From Halanaerobiales bacterium (GTDB lineage Bacteria; Bacillota_F; Halanaerobiia; DY22613): a DNA stretch of 36,196 nucleotides. Positions 10,155 to 18,704 of the stretch are shown in pieces (the first letter of the stretch is position 1; each line of letters opens with the position of its first letter). Where the stretch lies: the NCBI GenBank assembly GCA_023128035.1, contig JAGMES010000033.1:1-36196 (forward strand), read 5' to 3'. A program made the position numbers and the translations under genes. The notes under the pieces are model-generated. The model was not told the origin of the DNA and ran no database searches. It was given only the letters and a program-made list of their open reading frames with translations.

Positions 10155-10192
10155 AAGGTCAAAGATTAAAATTCTTTGACCTTTTTGTTATT
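10155..10192 (+). terminator. Intrinsic terminator after the chemoreceptor gene
   Basis: An 11-base perfect stem AAGGTCAAAGA (10155-10165) / TCTTTGACCTT (10173-10183), followed by TTTGTTATTTT. Confidence 0.9.
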
Positions 10193-10259
10193 TTGTATGA
10201 AGGATTATTATAAGGAATGAAGAATATATTATCATGCATAATAGAAAAGGGGTTATAAT

Positions 10260-11939
10260 ATGATATGGAGAAGCAGAGATATTTTAAAACAACCTGAGTG
10301 GTCAAATGTAAGGGCATTATATAAATCTAATGGGTATACTGATGAAGATCTTACGAAACCTATCATTGCTGTAGTAAATTCTTTTAATACTATTTGTCCT
10401 GGGCATTACAACTTACGTGATCTTGCTCAACATGTACGAGAGGGAATTAGAGCTCAAGGTGGAACACCAATTGAATTTGGAACAATTGGTGCTTGTGATG
10501 GAATGGCTATGGGGCATGATGGTATGCGTCACATACTTCCAACTAGAGAATTGATAGCTAGTGATATAGAGATGATGATTCAAGCTCATCAATTGGATGG
10601 AATGGTTTTACTTGGATCATGTGACAAAATTATACCAGGGATGTTGATGGCAGCAGTTCGTCTTGATCTACCTGCAATACTTGTTAATGGTGGCCCAACT
10701 TTGCCTGGTAGACTTAATCAAAGTAATCCCTATGGGGGTGAGCATATAGACCACTCTATTATTCAACAATCACTGGGTTCTCTTAAGTCAGGTTTGATGG
10801 AGGAAGAAGATTATTTCTGGCTTGAAGATAATGCCTGTCCTACTATTGGCTCATGTGCTATGTTGGGTACTGCTAATACTATGGCGTGTCTTGCTGAAAC
10901 AATGGGGATGACTTTACCAGGCAGTGCTGCAATACCTGCAGTGTATAGCAGTCGGATGGCGGTTGCTTTTGAGAGTGGAAAATCTATTGTTAACATGGTA
11001 TTTCAAGGATTGACTGCTAGAAAAATTATTACAAAAGAGTCTTTGATAAATGCAGTGAAAGTTAATTCAGCAATCGGAGGCTCTACAAATGCTGTTTTAC
11101 ATATTCTTGGCATAGCATATGAAGCTGAAATCGATTTTAATTTAGATGACTTTGGAGTAATAAGTAAAGAAGTGCCACATATTGCCCCATTAATACCAGG
11201 CGGCCCATACGCTTTGTTGGATTTTTATGAGGCTGGAGGAGTACCTGCTGTGATGAAAGAATTAAGTGATCTGCTTGATTTAAATACTGTGACTGTTACA
11301 GGAAAAACTATTGAAGAAAATATAAAGAAAACCTTTGTCCGAAATTCTAAAGTTATCAGGAGTTTGAATAACCCTGTAAATATACATGGTGGTATAGCTG
11401 TTTTGAAAGGTAATTTATCGCCTGATGGTGCAGTAACAAAACCTTCAGTAATACCAAGAGATGCTTTGAGGTTTAAAGGGCCAGCCATTGTATTTGAAAG
11501 CGAACACGATGCTTTAGAGGGTATCAACAATGGGCTTGTAAAATCAGGAGATGTAGTAGTAATCAGAAATGAAGGCCCTAAAGGTGGGCCAGGTATGCCA
11601 GAAATGTATAAAGCAATGAAACTTTTAGTTGGAATGGGATTAGGTAGTGAGGTTTGTGTGATTACTGATGGTCGTTTTTCTGGTTCAAATAATGGCTGTT
11701 TTGTAGGTCATATTTCACCTGAAGCAGCGGAGGGTGGGCCAATTGCCGCTGTAAGAGAGGGTGATATCATAAAGGTAGATGTAGAGAATGGTATCATTGA
11801 AGTGGAAAACGAAGACTTTGAGGCAAGATGTAAAGGATTAAAACCTCAGATTAATAGAGAAGTAAAAGGTTATCTTTTTGTTTACTCTCGTTCAGTTAGT
11901 TCGGCAGCTAAAGGTGCAATTATTCCAACTCGAGCATAA
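10260..11939 (+). CDS. ilvD: IlvD/Edd family dehydratase, putative dihydroxy-acid dehydratase
   Basis: A 559-residue member of the Fe–S dehydratase family that includes dihydroxy-acid dehydratase (valine/isoleucine/leucine synthesis) and sugar-acid dehydratases. Family motifs are NSFNTICPGH, GTIGACDGMAMGHDGM, LGSCDKIIPGML, GSCAMLGTANTM and, near the C-terminus, TDGRFSG. Candidate cluster ligands are C46, C121 and C193 or C199. The segment around C193 (CPTIGSC) differs from the usual APTCGSC or CPGAGAC, so a paralogue acting on another substrate is possible. It stands alone, with no other branched-chain genes, which also leaves the substrate open. ATG 10260 follows AAAAGGGG by about 7 bases. 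Confidence 0.85.
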   Translation: MIWRSRDILKQPEWSNVRALYKSNGYTDEDLTKPIIAVVNSFNTICPGHYNLRDLAQHVREGIRAQGGTPIEFGTIGACDGMAMGHDGMRHILPTRELIASDIEMMIQAHQLDGMVLLGSCDKIIPGMLMAAVRLDLPAILVNGGPTLPGRLNQSNPYGGEHIDHSIIQQSLGSLKSGLMEEEDYFWLEDNACPTIGSCAMLGTANTMACLAETMGMTLPGSAAIPAVYSSRMAVAFESGKSIVNMVFQGLTARKIITKESLINAVKVNSAIGGSTNAVLHILGIAYEAEIDFNLDDFGVISKEVPHIAPLIPGGPYALLDFYEAGGVPAVMKELSDLLDLNTVTVTGKTIEENIKKTFVRNSKVIRSLNNPVNIHGGIAVLKGNLSPDGAVTKPSVIPRDALRFKGPAIVFESEHDALEGINNGLVKSGDVVVIRNEGPKGGPGMPEMYKAMKLLVGMGLGSEVCVITDGRFSGSNNGCFVGHISPEAAEGGPIAAVREGDIIKVDVENGIIEVENEDFEARCKGLKPQINREVKGYLFVYSRSVSSAAKGAIIPTRA

Positions 11940-11964
11940 TATATTTTACGTAATAATGGGAGTG

Positions 11965-11992
11965 TTGTAATTAGTTCGAATTGTGTTATAAT
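11965..11992 (+). promoter_or_regulatory. Candidate promoter of the AAA/TOPRIM-like pair
   Basis: TTGTAA (11965-11970), a 16-base spacer and a perfect TATAAT (11987-11992), about 60 bases before the ATPase start. No terminator was found between ilvD and this promoter, so read-through from ilvD is possible. Confidence 0.5.
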
Positions 11993-12053
11993 AGAAGTAA
12001 GGTATAGATTTACATAAAAATTGGTTTTTGATTAAACTGAAGTGGGTGAGAAA

Positions 12054-13298
12054 ATGATAACCCGATTAAAGATTAAAAATTTCAAAAGTTTTCTTGATGC
12101 AGAGTTGAAACTTGGGCCATTGACTGTACTTATAGGTACAAATGCGAGTGGAAAGAGCAATTTAAGAGATGCTTTAAGATTTTTGCATGGTGTAGGCCGT
12201 GGGTACTCTCTTCCAGAAATTGTTGGAGAAAAATGGGGAGAAGCAGGATACCTTGAATGGCCAGGGATACGTGGTGGTTTTAAAGAGTTAACTTTTAATG
12301 GAACATTAGCAGAGAATGTTCTTTTAGATCTGATTCAAGTTCCATTATTAGAGAACAATACTGTCTTAAATAATTTCATTGAAATAGATATGAAAAACAA
12401 AGTTTATAGATATAAAATAGACTGTAACAAAGATTATTCATTTAGAAATGAATATATATATAATGTTGAAAGGTCTAAATTACCTTCAGATCAAAGTGAG
12501 TATTGGATTAAAAGTATTGCAAAGTCAGTATTTCAGGAGTATAAAAAATTAGAAGTTCAAAAGTTATCTTCAAAAAAACTTGACCAAGTATATGAAGAGA
12601 GATCAGATTACGTATATTTCAAGTTAATAGTATCTTCATTCCGTTTTTTTGATCTGTCTCCATATGAAATGAAAAGGCCATCTTTACCAGGCCAGACTAA
12701 ATTAACTGACAGAGGTGAAAATTTATCATCTGTACTTTATTCAATATGTAAAGAACAATCAGGAAAAGAACTTTTACTAGAATGGTTGAGTGAATTAACA
12801 CCTCAAGATGTTGTTGATTTAGAGTTTATTGAGGATTATCAGGGACGTATTTTGGTACACCTAGTAGAAAAGGGTGGAAATAAAATATCTGCCTATAGTG
12901 CATCTGATGGAACGTTACGCTTTTTAGGGATGTTAGCTGCTCTTTTTAGTCCTAAACCAGGAAAAATTTATTTCTTTGAAGAGATTGAAAACGGAATTCA
13001 TCCAACATGCTTACACCTTTTAGTTCAATTGTTAGAACAAAGAGCAAAAGCAACTGGAATTCAAATTATCGTTTCAACTCATTCTCCGCTTATATTAGAT
13101 TATCTTTCTGAAGAAAGCTTAGAATATGCCTCTTTAATTCATCGTAACGATGCAAAATTGGGTTCTAAAATTATTCCACTTACACAGATTGAAAACTTTG
13201 GAGATGTAAAATCAATTGAAAGGTTAAGTGGATTACATGCAGAAGGATGGTTTGAGACTATAATGTCTTTATTGGAGGAGGGTGAGGATGAGTTATAA
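12054..13298 (+). CDS. AAA_21-type (ABC/OLD-like) ATPase
   Basis: A 414-residue soluble ATPase of the ABC/SMC-like AAA_21 group. It opens with the typical LKIKNFKSF strand, then Walker A GTNASGKS (28-35). The C-terminal half has SASDGTLRFLGMLAAL in the signature position, Walker B IYFFEEIENG (305-314) and an H-loop STHSPL (341-346). Such ATPases pair with TOPRIM or other nucleases in OLD-, PARIS- and Septu-like defence systems. The next gene overlaps it by 11 bases and looks TOPRIM/DUF4276-like, which fits that pattern. ATG 12054 is preferred over GTG 12042 because GGGTGAG lies between them. The defence role is inferred; other members act in DNA repair. Confidence 0.85.
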   Translation: MITRLKIKNFKSFLDAELKLGPLTVLIGTNASGKSNLRDALRFLHGVGRGYSLPEIVGEKWGEAGYLEWPGIRGGFKELTFNGTLAENVLLDLIQVPLLENNTVLNNFIEIDMKNKVYRYKIDCNKDYSFRNEYIYNVERSKLPSDQSEYWIKSIAKSVFQEYKKLEVQKLSSKKLDQVYEERSDYVYFKLIVSSFRFFDLSPYEMKRPSLPGQTKLTDRGENLSSVLYSICKEQSGKELLLEWLSELTPQDVVDLEFIEDYQGRILVHLVEKGGNKISAYSASDGTLRFLGMLAALFSPKPGKIYFFEEIENGIHPTCLHLLVQLLEQRAKATGIQIIVSTHSPLILDYLSEESLEYASLIHRNDAKLGSKIIPLTQIENFGDVKSIERLSGLHAEGWFETIMSLLEEGEDEL

Positions 13299-13867
13299 TG
13301 TATTATTAATCTTTGAAGATTATACGAGAGATCAACATGTTGTAAAACCTATTGTTACAAAGATGTTGACAGACTTAGGTAAACCAAGGGCCAACATTCA
13401 AGTTTGTCGAGTACCTCATCTACAGGGTATCTCTCAATGTACAAATTCTAATAATCTGAAAAAGATTATTATGCTTTATCAAAATAAAGTTGATTTATTT
13501 TTTTTTGCTTGTTGATTGTGATGGAAATCTAAACAGACGTGAGCGATTAGATCAATTGGAAGAAGAGGCCAGAGAGTATTTACGTTCAGATAAGAATTTC
13601 TTTGCTGAACATGCCATTGAAGAAATTGAGGTTTGGTTACTTGCTGGTTTGGATTTACCAAATGATTGGAATTGGAGTGATATTAGGAGTCATCCACATC
13701 CTAAAGAAGCATATTATGAAGTTTATGCAAAAGAAAATGGTGTTTTGGATAGGGTTGCACAGGGGCGTAAGTTCTTGACTAATGAAGCAATGAGTAATTG
13801 GTCAAGAATTAAGTCAAAATGTAATGAATTGGGTAAATTAGAACAACGGTTAATTGATGTGATATAA
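13288..13867 (+). pseudogene. TOPRIM/DUF4276-like partner protein, frameshifted at a T9 run
   Basis: One gene split into two frames. The first part runs to a stop at 13513-13515; the rest continues in another frame to 13867. The break is in nine consecutive T (13498-13506). With eight T the protein reads DLFFLLVDCDGN and is about 192 residues long. The N-terminus (LLIFEDYTRDQHVV) sits where TOPRIM-like proteins have their glutamate, VDCDG gives the D-x-D, and HAIEEIEVWLLAG resembles the E–W segment of DUF4276. The break removes everything from the D-x-D onward. It may be a sequencing error, a true mutation, slippage or phase variation. The gene overlaps the ATPase gene and shares its GGAGGAGGG site. 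The family assignment is by eye and tentative. Confidence 0.6.
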
Positions 13868-13941
13868 TGATTAACTAACCGATAAAATCTTATTGTTTTG
13901 CTGGTTCAGTAATTTTTCATTACAAAAAGAGGATTTTTGTC

Positions 13942-13973
13942 TTGTGACTAGAATATAATAAAGATAATATAAT
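13942..13973 (+). promoter_or_regulatory. Candidate promoter of the hut operon
   Basis: TTGTGA (13942-13947) with TAATAT (13965-13970) at 17-base spacing; an overlapping perfect TATAAT lies at 13968-13973, and another at 13954-13959. Transcription would start just ahead of the short leader reading frame. Confidence 0.5.
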
Positions 13974-13992
13974 CACCAGTGAGGTGAGTTAC

Positions 13993-14055
13993 ATGAGAAA
14001 ACAATTATTACATCTATTTAATAAAAAATGTTTATTTTTGGAGCATCTAATTTAG
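13993..14055 (+). CDS. Candidate 20-residue leader peptide of the hut operon
   Basis: A short frame of 20 codons beginning ATG AGA AAA and ending with TAG at 14053-14055, preceded by GAGGTGAG at good spacing. It contains two histidines (H7 and H18) and a hydrophobic stretch CLFLEHLI at its end. Its last codons and stop lie inside the terminator-like hairpin directly upstream of hutH, so a translating ribosome would open that hairpin. This is the usual layout of translation-controlled attenuation, including the arrest type seen with TnaC. The reading frame and ribosome site are visible; the role is inferred, and chance occurrence of a short frame cannot be excluded. Confidence 0.45.
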   Translation: MRKQLLHLFNKKCLFLEHLI

Positions 14056-14070
14056 ATGCTCCTTTTATTA
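14040..14070 (+). terminator. Attenuator-like terminator hairpin ahead of hutH
   Basis: A perfect 10-base stem GGAGCATCTA (14040-14049) / TAGATGCTCC (14053-14062) with a 3-base loop, followed by TTTTATTATG. It lies between the hut promoter and hutH and overlaps the stop codon of the leader frame. A terminator in this position must be overcome for the operon to be expressed, which points to regulated read-through. Confidence 0.7.
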
Positions 14071-14103
14071 TGCTTATTTAACGTAGTGAAGGGGTGAAAA
14101 AGT

Positions 14104-15624
14104 ATGATTTACATTAACGGAGAGAATCTTTCATTAAAACAGGTTAACGATGTCGTGCGGAACTTTGAAAAAGTAGCATTAGATTCAAAGGCAGTGGAAA
14201 AGGTAAAAGCATCACGTAAGTTAGTTGATGAACTTATTGAACGCGAAGAGGTTGTTTATGGAATCTCTACAGGTTTTGGTAAATTGGCTGATACGATGAT
14301 TTCAAAAGAAAAGGTAGAAGAACTGCAATTAAATCTGATTTTGAGCCATGCTTGTGGAGTTGGTGAGGTATTGGCAACAGAAGTGGTAAGAGCAATGATG
14401 CTTTTAAGAGCTAATGCTTTAGTTAAAGGTCATTCGGGAATTCGTTTAGAAACATTGCAACTTTTAGTGGACATGTTGAATGCTGATGTTGTCCCAGTTG
14501 TTTATTCACAAGGTTCTGTTGGTTCCAGTGGAGATTTGGTTCCATTGGCTCACATGGTTTTGGTTATGTTAGGTCATGGTGAAGCAAACTATCAGGGTGA
14601 ACGGATTAATGGTAAATTGGCTTTAGATAAAGTTGGACTTAAAGCAGTTACCTTAGGAGCAAAAGAAGGTCTGGCTCTTATCAATGGAACCCAGTGTATG
14701 ACCGCGATTGCTGTGTTAGGAATATATGATAGTCTAAATTTAGCCAAAATGGCTGATATTTGTGCTGCGCTGAGCATGGAAGCACTTTTAGGGATTCCTG
14801 ATGCTTATGAGGAGATGATTCATCTACTGAGACCGCATCCTGGTCAATTGGCGGTTGCTAGAAATGTTAGAGAGATGCTTAAAGGAAGTGGCCTGGTTTA
14901 TCGTCAGAATCGAGATAAAGTTCAGGATGCATACACTTTACGTTGTACACCTCAGGTTCATGGTGCTTCAAAAGATGCAATTAATTATGCGAAGGATATA
15001 GTAGTCAGGGAAGTCAATTCTGCAACAGATAATCCACTTATTTTCCCTGAAGAGAATAAGGTATATTCTGCAGGTAACTTCCATGGTCAACCAGTTGCAT
15101 TAGCTATGGATTTTCTAGGAATTGCACTTTCAGAGTATGCTAATATCTCAGAAAGAAGAGTTGAGAGATTGGTTAATTCTTCATTAAGTGGTTTACCACC
15201 TTTCTTGATTGCAGAAAGTGGAGTTAATTCAGGTTATATGATTGCCCAATATACTGCAGCATCTTTGGTATCTGAAAACAAGGTGTTAGCTCATCCAGCA
15301 TCTGTTGATTCAATTCCAACTTCAGGAAACCAAGAAGATCATGTAAGTATGGGAACAATTGCTGCTCGTAAAATGCGCCAAATTTTAACCAACGCAGAGA
15401 ATGTATTGGCAATAGAACTTTTAACTAGTGTACAGGGACTGGAATTTCGCGATCGAGAACTGATGGCTCCTGCAACTAAAGCAATCTATGAATTGGTTCG
15501 TTCTTATGTTCCAGCTCTAATTAAAGATCGGATTATTGCTCCAGAAATTCATAAAATGCAAGAGATGATTCACTCTGGAGAATTTGTTGATAAAGTTGAG
15601 CAGGTGATTGGAGAGCTAACATAG
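14104..15624 (+). CDS. hutH: Histidine ammonia-lyase
   Basis: HutH deaminates L-histidine to urocanate, the first step of histidine degradation, in the cytoplasm. The 506-residue length and the motifs YGISTGFG (52-59), NLILSHACGVG, TDNPLIF, NFHGQPVALAMD and TSGNQEDHVSMG are characteristic. The prosthetic MIO group forms from three residues that are normally Ala-Ser-Gly; here they read Ser-Ser-Gly (141-143, within SVGSSGDL). Variation at the first position is known in the wider MIO family, so activity is likely retained. The gene heads the run hutH–ftcD–hutI–fchA–fhs and follows the candidate attenuator. ATG 14104 follows GAAGGGGTG by about 7-8 bases. Confidence 0.95.
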   Translation: MIYINGENLSLKQVNDVVRNFEKVALDSKAVEKVKASRKLVDELIEREEVVYGISTGFGKLADTMISKEKVEELQLNLILSHACGVGEVLATEVVRAMMLLRANALVKGHSGIRLETLQLLVDMLNADVVPVVYSQGSVGSSGDLVPLAHMVLVMLGHGEANYQGERINGKLALDKVGLKAVTLGAKEGLALINGTQCMTAIAVLGIYDSLNLAKMADICAALSMEALLGIPDAYEEMIHLLRPHPGQLAVARNVREMLKGSGLVYRQNRDKVQDAYTLRCTPQVHGASKDAINYAKDIVVREVNSATDNPLIFPEENKVYSAGNFHGQPVALAMDFLGIALSEYANISERRVERLVNSSLSGLPPFLIAESGVNSGYMIAQYTAASLVSENKVLAHPASVDSIPTSGNQEDHVSMGTIAARKMRQILTNAENVLAIELLTSVQGLEFRDRELMAPATKAIYELVRSYVPALIKDRIIAPEIHKMQEMIHSGEFVDKVEQVIGELT

Positions 15625-15766
15625 AATGCATGTTATATAGAATTCATATTAAGATATATTTACCATAATAATAAAACCTTATTTTTTTAAATAATTGAAA
15701 TCTTCAAAGAACTAAGGAAAATTCTTCGAAGATTAAATAACATTTCGAAAGGGGTCTAAATTTAAA

Positions 15767-16660
15767 ATGCCAAAAATTGTAGAATGTGTTCCTAATATTA
15801 GTGAAGGCCGTCGCTTAGAAGTTGTAGAAGCGGTTGTTAATGAAATTCGTCAGATAGCAGGAGTTACTTTATTGGATTATTCTTCAGATGCTGATCATAA
15901 TCGTTCTGTTATCACATTTGTAGGAGAAGTAGAACCTTGTAAAGAAGCTGTTTTTCGTTTGACTCAAAAAGCTGTAGAACTTATTGATATGGAAAAACAT
16001 ACAGGTGAACATCCAAGAATGGGTGCTGTTGATGTAATTCCTTTTATTCCGATTAAAGACGTAACTATGGAAGAATGTGTTGCGGCTGCAAAGTCAGTAG
16101 CAAAACGTATGGCTGATGAATTAAATGTTCCGACTTATCTCTATGGCGAAGCAGCTCAGCGTCCAGAGCGTAAGAACTTGTCCAAAATTCGTAAAGGTCA
16201 GTATGAAACAATAAAAGAAGAGATCGGTAACGAGGAACGTCATCCTGATTTTGGTCCAGCAAAAACTCATCCAAGTGCTGGTGTAACTGCAGTAGGTGCT
16301 CGTATGCCTTTGGTTGCCTTTAATGTGAATTTGGATACAGATCAAAAATGGATTGCTGATAAGATTGCTAGGGCTGTTCGAGCTAGTAGTGGTGGATTTA
16401 TGAATGTTAAAGGAATGGGTGTTACTTTAGAAGATAGAAATCAAGTTCAAGTTTCTATGAACTTAGATAATTATATTAAAACTCCTATTTATCGTGTTTT
16501 TGAAACCATTAAACGGGAAGCTCAACGTTATGGCGTAAATGTAGTAGGAAGCGAGATTATTGGATTGGTTCCACAACAGGCGATGGTTGATGTTGCTGAG
16601 TGGTATTTACAAGTAGAAGATTTTCAATCTGAGCAGGTTTTGGAGAATCGCTTGAAATAA
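15767..16660 (+). CDS. ftcD: Glutamate formiminotransferase
   Basis: Transfers the formimino group of N-formimino-L-glutamate to tetrahydrofolate, giving glutamate and 5-formimino-THF. The protein (297 residues) is the transferase domain alone, with VECVPNISEGRR at the N-terminus, DHNRSVITF, TGEHPRMGAVDVIPFIP and PSAGVTAVGAR. The cyclodeaminase that is fused to it in animals is encoded separately here (fchA). The gap from hutH (142 bases) shows no convincing terminator; a short AATCTTC/GAAGATT hairpin is present at 15699-15735. The ribosome site is AAAGGGG, somewhat distant from the ATG. Confidence 0.95.
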   Translation: MPKIVECVPNISEGRRLEVVEAVVNEIRQIAGVTLLDYSSDADHNRSVITFVGEVEPCKEAVFRLTQKAVELIDMEKHTGEHPRMGAVDVIPFIPIKDVTMEECVAAAKSVAKRMADELNVPTYLYGEAAQRPERKNLSKIRKGQYETIKEEIGNEERHPDFGPAKTHPSAGVTAVGARMPLVAFNVNLDTDQKWIADKIARAVRASSGGFMNVKGMGVTLEDRNQVQVSMNLDNYIKTPIYRVFETIKREAQRYGVNVVGSEIIGLVPQQAMVDVAEWYLQVEDFQSEQVLENRLK

Positions 16661-16701
16661 GTTCGCTTTAAAATGAGTATTATCAAAGGAAGTGTTTATC
16701 A

Positions 16702-17967
16702 ATGTTGACTGTTGATCTTTTGATAAAAAATGGGCAAATCGTTACTGCAGCTGGGCATGCTGGCCCGGTTGCAGGGTCAAAGATGAATGAGTTAGAAGTG
16801 TTGGAAAAAGCTTGTGTCGCAGTAGCAGTAGGTAAAATTATTGCTGTTGGTTCTGAAAAAGATATTCTTTCAAAAGTTAAAGTTACTGAAGATACACAGA
16901 TTATTGATGCTTCTAATAAGGTAGTAACCCCTGGATTGATTGATCCACATACTCACTTTGTTTTTGGTGGTTCTAGAGAGGATGAGTTTGTTTTACGGAT
17001 TCAGGGTGCAAGTTATATGGATATTATGGAATCTGGTGGCGGAATTGCCAATACTGTGAAAGCTACTCGAGCTACTAGCTTAGAGGAGCTAAAAGAATTA
17101 GGTCGGAAGCGTCTGGATTGGATGCTTGAGATGGGAACCACTACTGTAGAATCTAAAAGTGGTTATGGCCTTGATATCGAAACAGAGATTAAGCAACTTC
17201 AGGTATCTAAAGAACTAAATGAAGAACACCCTATGGATCTTGTAAACACTTATTTGGGTGCTCATGCCTGGCCTATCGAGTACAAAGATGATCATGAGGG
17301 TTATGTAAATCTTATCATTGAAGAGATTTTGCCTAAAGTTAAGGCAGATGATCTTGCAGAGTTTTGTGATGTATTTTGTGAAAAGGGAGTATTCTCTATT
17401 GAGGAAACCCGGAAGATTATGCTTGCCGCTAAAGAGATGGGATTTGATTTACGTCTCCATGCTGATGAGATTCATCCATTAGGGGGTGCAGAATTGGCTG
17501 CTGAGTTAGGAGCGATCTCTGCAGATCACCTTTTGATGATCTCTGATGAAGGAATTAGGGCTATGCGGGATAGAGGAGTAATTGCAAATTTATTACCTGC
17601 AACTGCTTTTACCTTACAAAAGCCTTATGCTCCTGCGAGAAAGATGATTGATGAAGGATTACCTTTTGCTTTATCGACAGATTTTAATCCAGGCTCGTCA
17701 CCAACCCCATCATTACCACTGGCGATGACGATTGCTTGTTTATATATGAAATTAACACCTGAAGAAGCTTTCCATGCTGTTACTATTAATGCTGCTCATT
17801 CGTTGAAGAGAGCTGATAAGATTGGTAGTATTGAAGTGGGTAAACAAGCAGATTTAGTTATCTTTGATATCGAGAATTATCGTAAAATACCGTATCATTA
17901 TGGAGTAAACCTGGTGGAGAAAGTTATTAAAAAAGGTAAAATAGTCGTGAATAGATCCAAATTTTAA
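16702..17967 (+). CDS. hutI: Imidazolonepropionase
   Basis: Hydrolyses 4-imidazolone-5-propionate to N-formimino-L-glutamate, the step before FtcD. It is an amidohydrolase-fold enzyme of 421 residues. The metal-binding HTHFVFGGSR, SKSGYGLD, HADEIHPLGGAELA and STDFNPGSSPT motifs are those of HutI. AAAGGA precedes the ATG. Its substrate would come from urocanase (HutU), which is not encoded anywhere in this window. Confidence 0.96.
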   Translation: MLTVDLLIKNGQIVTAAGHAGPVAGSKMNELEVLEKACVAVAVGKIIAVGSEKDILSKVKVTEDTQIIDASNKVVTPGLIDPHTHFVFGGSREDEFVLRIQGASYMDIMESGGGIANTVKATRATSLEELKELGRKRLDWMLEMGTTTVESKSGYGLDIETEIKQLQVSKELNEEHPMDLVNTYLGAHAWPIEYKDDHEGYVNLIIEEILPKVKADDLAEFCDVFCEKGVFSIEETRKIMLAAKEMGFDLRLHADEIHPLGGAELAAELGAISADHLLMISDEGIRAMRDRGVIANLLPATAFTLQKPYAPARKMIDEGLPFALSTDFNPGSSPTPSLPLAMTIACLYMKLTPEEAFHAVTINAAHSLKRADKIGSIEVGKQADLVIFDIENYRKIPYHYGVNLVEKVIKKGKIVVNRSKF

Positions 17968-17983
17968 AGGAGGTACACTATAA

Positions 17984-18601
17984 ATGTTATATGAACTAAA
18001 AGTCGCTGATTTTTTAAATGAACTTGCATCTGATAGCCCTGCTCCTGGTGGTGGAAGTGTTGCTGCTTTAGCTGGTGCACTTTCTAGTTCTTTAGTTTCA
18101 ATGGTAGGTAGACTTTCTGGTAAATGTGAAAATCAGGAACGAATTCAGCAGATTGTTACTGTTAGTGATCAATTAGCGCTTGAGTTAAAAGAGCTTATTG
18201 AAAAAGATACTCAAGCTTTTAATAAAGTTATGGTAGCTTTCAAAATGCCGAAAGGTACAGAAGAGGAAAAAGCAGCACGGCGTCAGGCAATTCAGCAAGG
18301 GATGAAGGATGCTGCATTAACTCCACTTGAGGTGATGGAGAAAGCGATACAGGGAATGGAATTGACTCAGGAGATTGCTAAACTGGGTAACCAGAATGCG
18401 ATAACTGATGCAGGAGTTTCTGGATTGATGGGTTATGCAGCTGTTAAAGGTGCTGCGTACAATGTACAGGTTAATCTTTTGAGCATTAAGGATGAAGATT
18501 TTAAACGAGAAAAGGCAGATCGTTTAAACGAATTGAGCATTAAGGCAAAAGAATTATCTACTGAGATTGAAAATATTGTCTATAAAGGTTTAGAACTCTA
18601 A
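17984..18601 (+). CDS. fchA: Formimidoyltetrahydrofolate cyclodeaminase
   Basis: Converts 5-formimino-THF to 5,10-methenyl-THF and ammonia. The 205-residue protein has the family's glycine-rich APGGGSVAALAGAL near the N-terminus (residues about 20-33) and the later GNQNAITDAGVSGLMGYAA. It follows hutI by 16 bases with a strong AAAGGAGG ribosome site, so the two are co-translated. With FtcD it replaces the bifunctional enzyme of animals. Separate FchA is typical of anaerobes that ferment histidine or purines. Confidence 0.94.
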   Translation: MLYELKVADFLNELASDSPAPGGGSVAALAGALSSSLVSMVGRLSGKCENQERIQQIVTVSDQLALELKELIEKDTQAFNKVMVAFKMPKGTEEEKAARRQAIQQGMKDAALTPLEVMEKAIQGMELTQEIAKLGNQNAITDAGVSGLMGYAAVKGAAYNVQVNLLSIKDEDFKREKADRLNELSIKAKELSTEIENIVYKGLEL

Positions 18602-18704
18602 ATATTTTATGTTATATTGCAGGATTCTTTAAAAAAACAAAGAAATATTAAATAGTATTAAAACAATATTCTGAAAACAAAAAGTTAAAAGGAGTGAGTA
18701 GTCC

